Below, piece by piece: positions 62,604 to 64,000 of a stretch of 64,000 bases of DNA. Numbering within the stretch: position 1 is the first letter of the stretch; every line of letters begins with the position of its first letter. Source of the DNA: Ruminococcus sp. GTDB lineage: Bacteria > Bacillota > Clostridia > Oscillospirales > Ruminococcaceae. Location of the stretch: assembly GCA_024403995.1 (NCBI GenBank), contig JAKSQT010000001.1, forward strand, positions 1 through 64,000. Direction: 5' to 3'. Both the position numbers and the translations under genes were made by a program. The notes under the pieces were generated by a model, which searched no databases, was not told the origin of the DNA, and was given only the letters and a program-made list of their open reading frames with translations.

Positions 62604-63263
62604 ATGCTGAAATATATTCTAAGGGATATCAGAATAATAAAAGAACGTGACCCTGCGGCACGGAATACGCTGGAGATACTGCTGACGTATCCGAGTCTTA
62701 CGGCGATACGCTCATACAGAATTGCACACTGGTTCTATAAACATAATATGTTCACTGCCGCACGTATCATCTCACAGCGTGCAAGAAGCAAGACGGGCAT
62801 AGAAATTCACCCCGGCGCAACTATCGGCAAGGGCCTTTTCATAGACCACGGCATGGGCGTAGTTATCGGTGAAACTGCCGTTATCGGTGACAACTGTCTG
62901 CTGTATCAGGGCGTTACTCTCGGCGGTACAGGCAAGGACAAGGGCAAGCGTCACCCTACTCTCGGAAACAACGTACTTGTAGGTTCGGGCGCAAAAATAC
63001 TCGGTCCGTTCACTGTAGGAAACAACGTGAAAATTGCTGCAAATGCGGTAGTACTCAGCGCAATTCCCGATAACTGTACGGCTGTCGGCGTACCCGCAAG
63101 GATCGTCCGCATGAACGGCAAAAAGGTAAACCATAATGTCACACAGGACATCGACCAGATACACATTCCCGATCCTGTATCACAGGAGATATGCCGTCTC
63201 CATGCAGAGGTCAATGCCCTGAAAAAACAAGTAGAAGAATTAAAGAAAAATGCAGAGGAGTAA
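62604..63263 (+). CDS. cysE: serine O-acetyltransferase
   Basis: 219 aa. Acetylates serine with acetyl-CoA, the first step of cysteine synthesis. Left-handed beta-helix hexapeptides run from about 65: 'IEIHPGATIGKGLFIDHGMGVVIGE', 'YQGVTLGGTGKDKGKRHPTLGNNVLVGSGAKILG' (cores 'DHGMGVVIGE', 'GKDKGKRHPT'). The catalytic His is in 'IDHGMG'. A coiled C-terminal tail follows. Shorter N-terminal helical domain than the E. coli enzyme, as in Bacillus. GGGAGG 9 bases before the ATG. Confidence 0.95.
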   Translation: MLKYILRDIRIIKERDPAARNTLEILLTYPSLTAIRSYRIAHWFYKHNMFTAARIISQRARSKTGIEIHPGATIGKGLFIDHGMGVVIGETAVIGDNCLLYQGVTLGGTGKDKGKRHPTLGNNVLVGSGAKILGPFTVGNNVKIAANAVVLSAIPDNCTAVGVPARIVRMNGKKVNHNVTQDIDQIHIPDPVSQEICRLHAEVNALKKQVEELKKNAEE

Positions 63264-63268
63264 TAAAA

Positions 63269-64000
63269 ATGCAGTTATATAATTCACTTTCACACAAAAA
63301 AGAAGAATTTATCCCACGTGAGGCAGGCAAGGTAAGTATGTACACCTGCGGCCCTACCGTTTACCATTACGCTCATATCGGCAACCTCAGAAGCTATATC
63401 ATGGAGGATATCCTTGAAAAATATCTCCGCTTCACAGGTCTTGACGTAAAGCGTGTAATGAATATCACTGACGTTGGTCATCTCACAAGCGACGGCGATA
63501 CAGGTGACGACAAAATGCTCAAAGGCGCTAAGCGTGAGCACAAAACTGTCATGGAAATTGCAAAATTCTATACTGACGCTTTCTTTGACGACTGCAAAAA
63601 GCTCAACATCAAAACGCCTGACGTTGTTGTTCCTGCAACTACGTATATCGACGAATTTATCCGTGTTATCAGCGCTCTCATGGAAAAAGGCTATGCTTAC
63701 GAGGCTGGCGGCAATATCTATTTCGACACCTCCAAACTTGAAAAATACTACGTTTTCAACGACTTCAAGGAAGAAGACCTCGCTGTCGGTGTTCGTGAGG
63801 GCGTTGAGGAGGACGGCAACAAGCGCAATAAGGCTGACTTCGTTCTCTGGTTCACCAAATCCAAATTCGACGATCAGGAGCTTAAATGGGAAAGCCCATG
63901 GGGTGTCGGCTATCCGGGCTGGCATATCGAATGCTCATGCATCAGCATGAAAAATCTCGGCGAATACCTTGATATCCACTGCGGCGGCATCGACAACGCC
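63269..64000 (+). CDS. cysS: cysteinyl-tRNA synthetase, N-terminal 244 codons (runs off the window)
   Basis: Partial. Charges tRNA-Cys with cysteine. Starts MQLYNSLSHKKEEF; zinc/active-site 'MYTCGPTVYHYAHIGNLRSY' with the HIGH-like HIGN, 'RVMNITDVGHLTSDGD', and 'GWHIECSCISM' with the other zinc ligands. The KMSKS region lies beyond the window. AGAGGAG precedes the ATG, 5 bases after the cysE stop; cotranscription under the cysteine T-box is a known arrangement in Firmicutes. Confidence 0.96.
   Translation, partial: MQLYNSLSHKKEEFIPREAGKVSMYTCGPTVYHYAHIGNLRSYIMEDILEKYLRFTGLDVKRVMNITDVGHLTSDGDTGDDKMLKGAKREHKTVMEIAKFYTDAFFDDCKKLNIKTPDVVVPATTYIDEFIRVISALMEKGYAYEAGGNIYFDTSKLEKYYVFNDFKEEDLAVGVREGVEEDGNKRNKADFVLWFTKSKFDDQELKWESPWGVGYPGWHIECSCISMKNLGEYLDIHCGGIDNA

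Overview
The window looks like chromosomal DNA of a Gram-positive, anaerobic gut or rumen clostridium close to Ruminococcus (Oscillospiraceae). Grounds: strong AGGAGG ribosome sites with frequent TTG starts, T-box leaders, the ecfA1-ecfA2-ecfT-(yfhO)-truA block, a ClpC with a McsA-like zinc finger, an [FeFe]-hydrogenase maturase gene (hydE), a short MetH, and threonine-run linkers of the kind common in Ruminococcus surface proteins. The genus is an inference. I see no rRNA, tRNA, CRISPR array, prophage or transposase gene. The mobile DNA visible is small non-coding repeats.

Layout. (1) 93-8047, plus strand: a zinc-ribbon membrane protein with two copies of an extracellular domain, birA, a repeat-filled gap, then four tandem paralogous lipoproteins. 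(2) 8294-25784, minus strand: a long run read from ruvC leftwards: ruvC, ruvA, SseB-like, ruvB, a possible C39-like cysteine peptidase, glmM, an rRNA-methyltransferase-like gene, a DUF6440 protein, ecfA1, ecfA2, ecfT, yfhO, truA, a DUF5711-like protein, cvpA, clpC and a lipoprotein with a cohesin-like domain. (3) 26000-29889, plus strand: pheA (chorismate mutase/prephenate dehydratase), metH-like, a membrane-anchored helix-turn-helix-like mini-protein. Back-to-back promoters separate this from ruvC. (4) 30030-42117, minus strand: a tightly overlapping surface-polysaccharide operon (Wzm/Wzt-type ABC exporter, methyltransferase, coiled-coil protein, three GT4 glycosyltransferases, a GT-C-like membrane protein, a GT2 and a flippase-like protein), preceded by an AIM24-family gene and a 47-residue membrane protein. 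(5) 42242-64000, plus strand: a second zinc-ribbon membrane protein, then amino-acid biosynthesis: leuA behind a leucine T-box, ilvB-ilvN-ilvC, two membrane proteins, ilvD, a GT2, leuC-leuD-leuB, a DUF815 ATPase, nadA, hydE, two tandem U32-like proteins, and cysE-cysS behind a cysteine T-box. cysS runs off the window end.

The genes of region 5 supply all enzymes from pyruvate to valine and from 2-ketoisovalerate to leucine except the aminotransferase. Many of them (ilvD, leuCD, nadA, hydE, probably the U32-like pair) need iron-sulfur clusters, and the cluster ends with cysteine synthesis and cysteinyl-tRNA charging. The most unusual signals are in the RNA leaders. The cysteine T-box (specifier UGC) is split by a 179-bp MITE-like insertion between stem I and the antiterminator, and its terminator loop holds a second repeat. 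The leucine T-box (specifier CUC) holds 4.4 copies of a 22-bp tandem repeat. A different MITE-like element sits exactly at the predicted transcription start of the ilvB operon. At least four small inverted-repeat families recur in the intergenic spaces.
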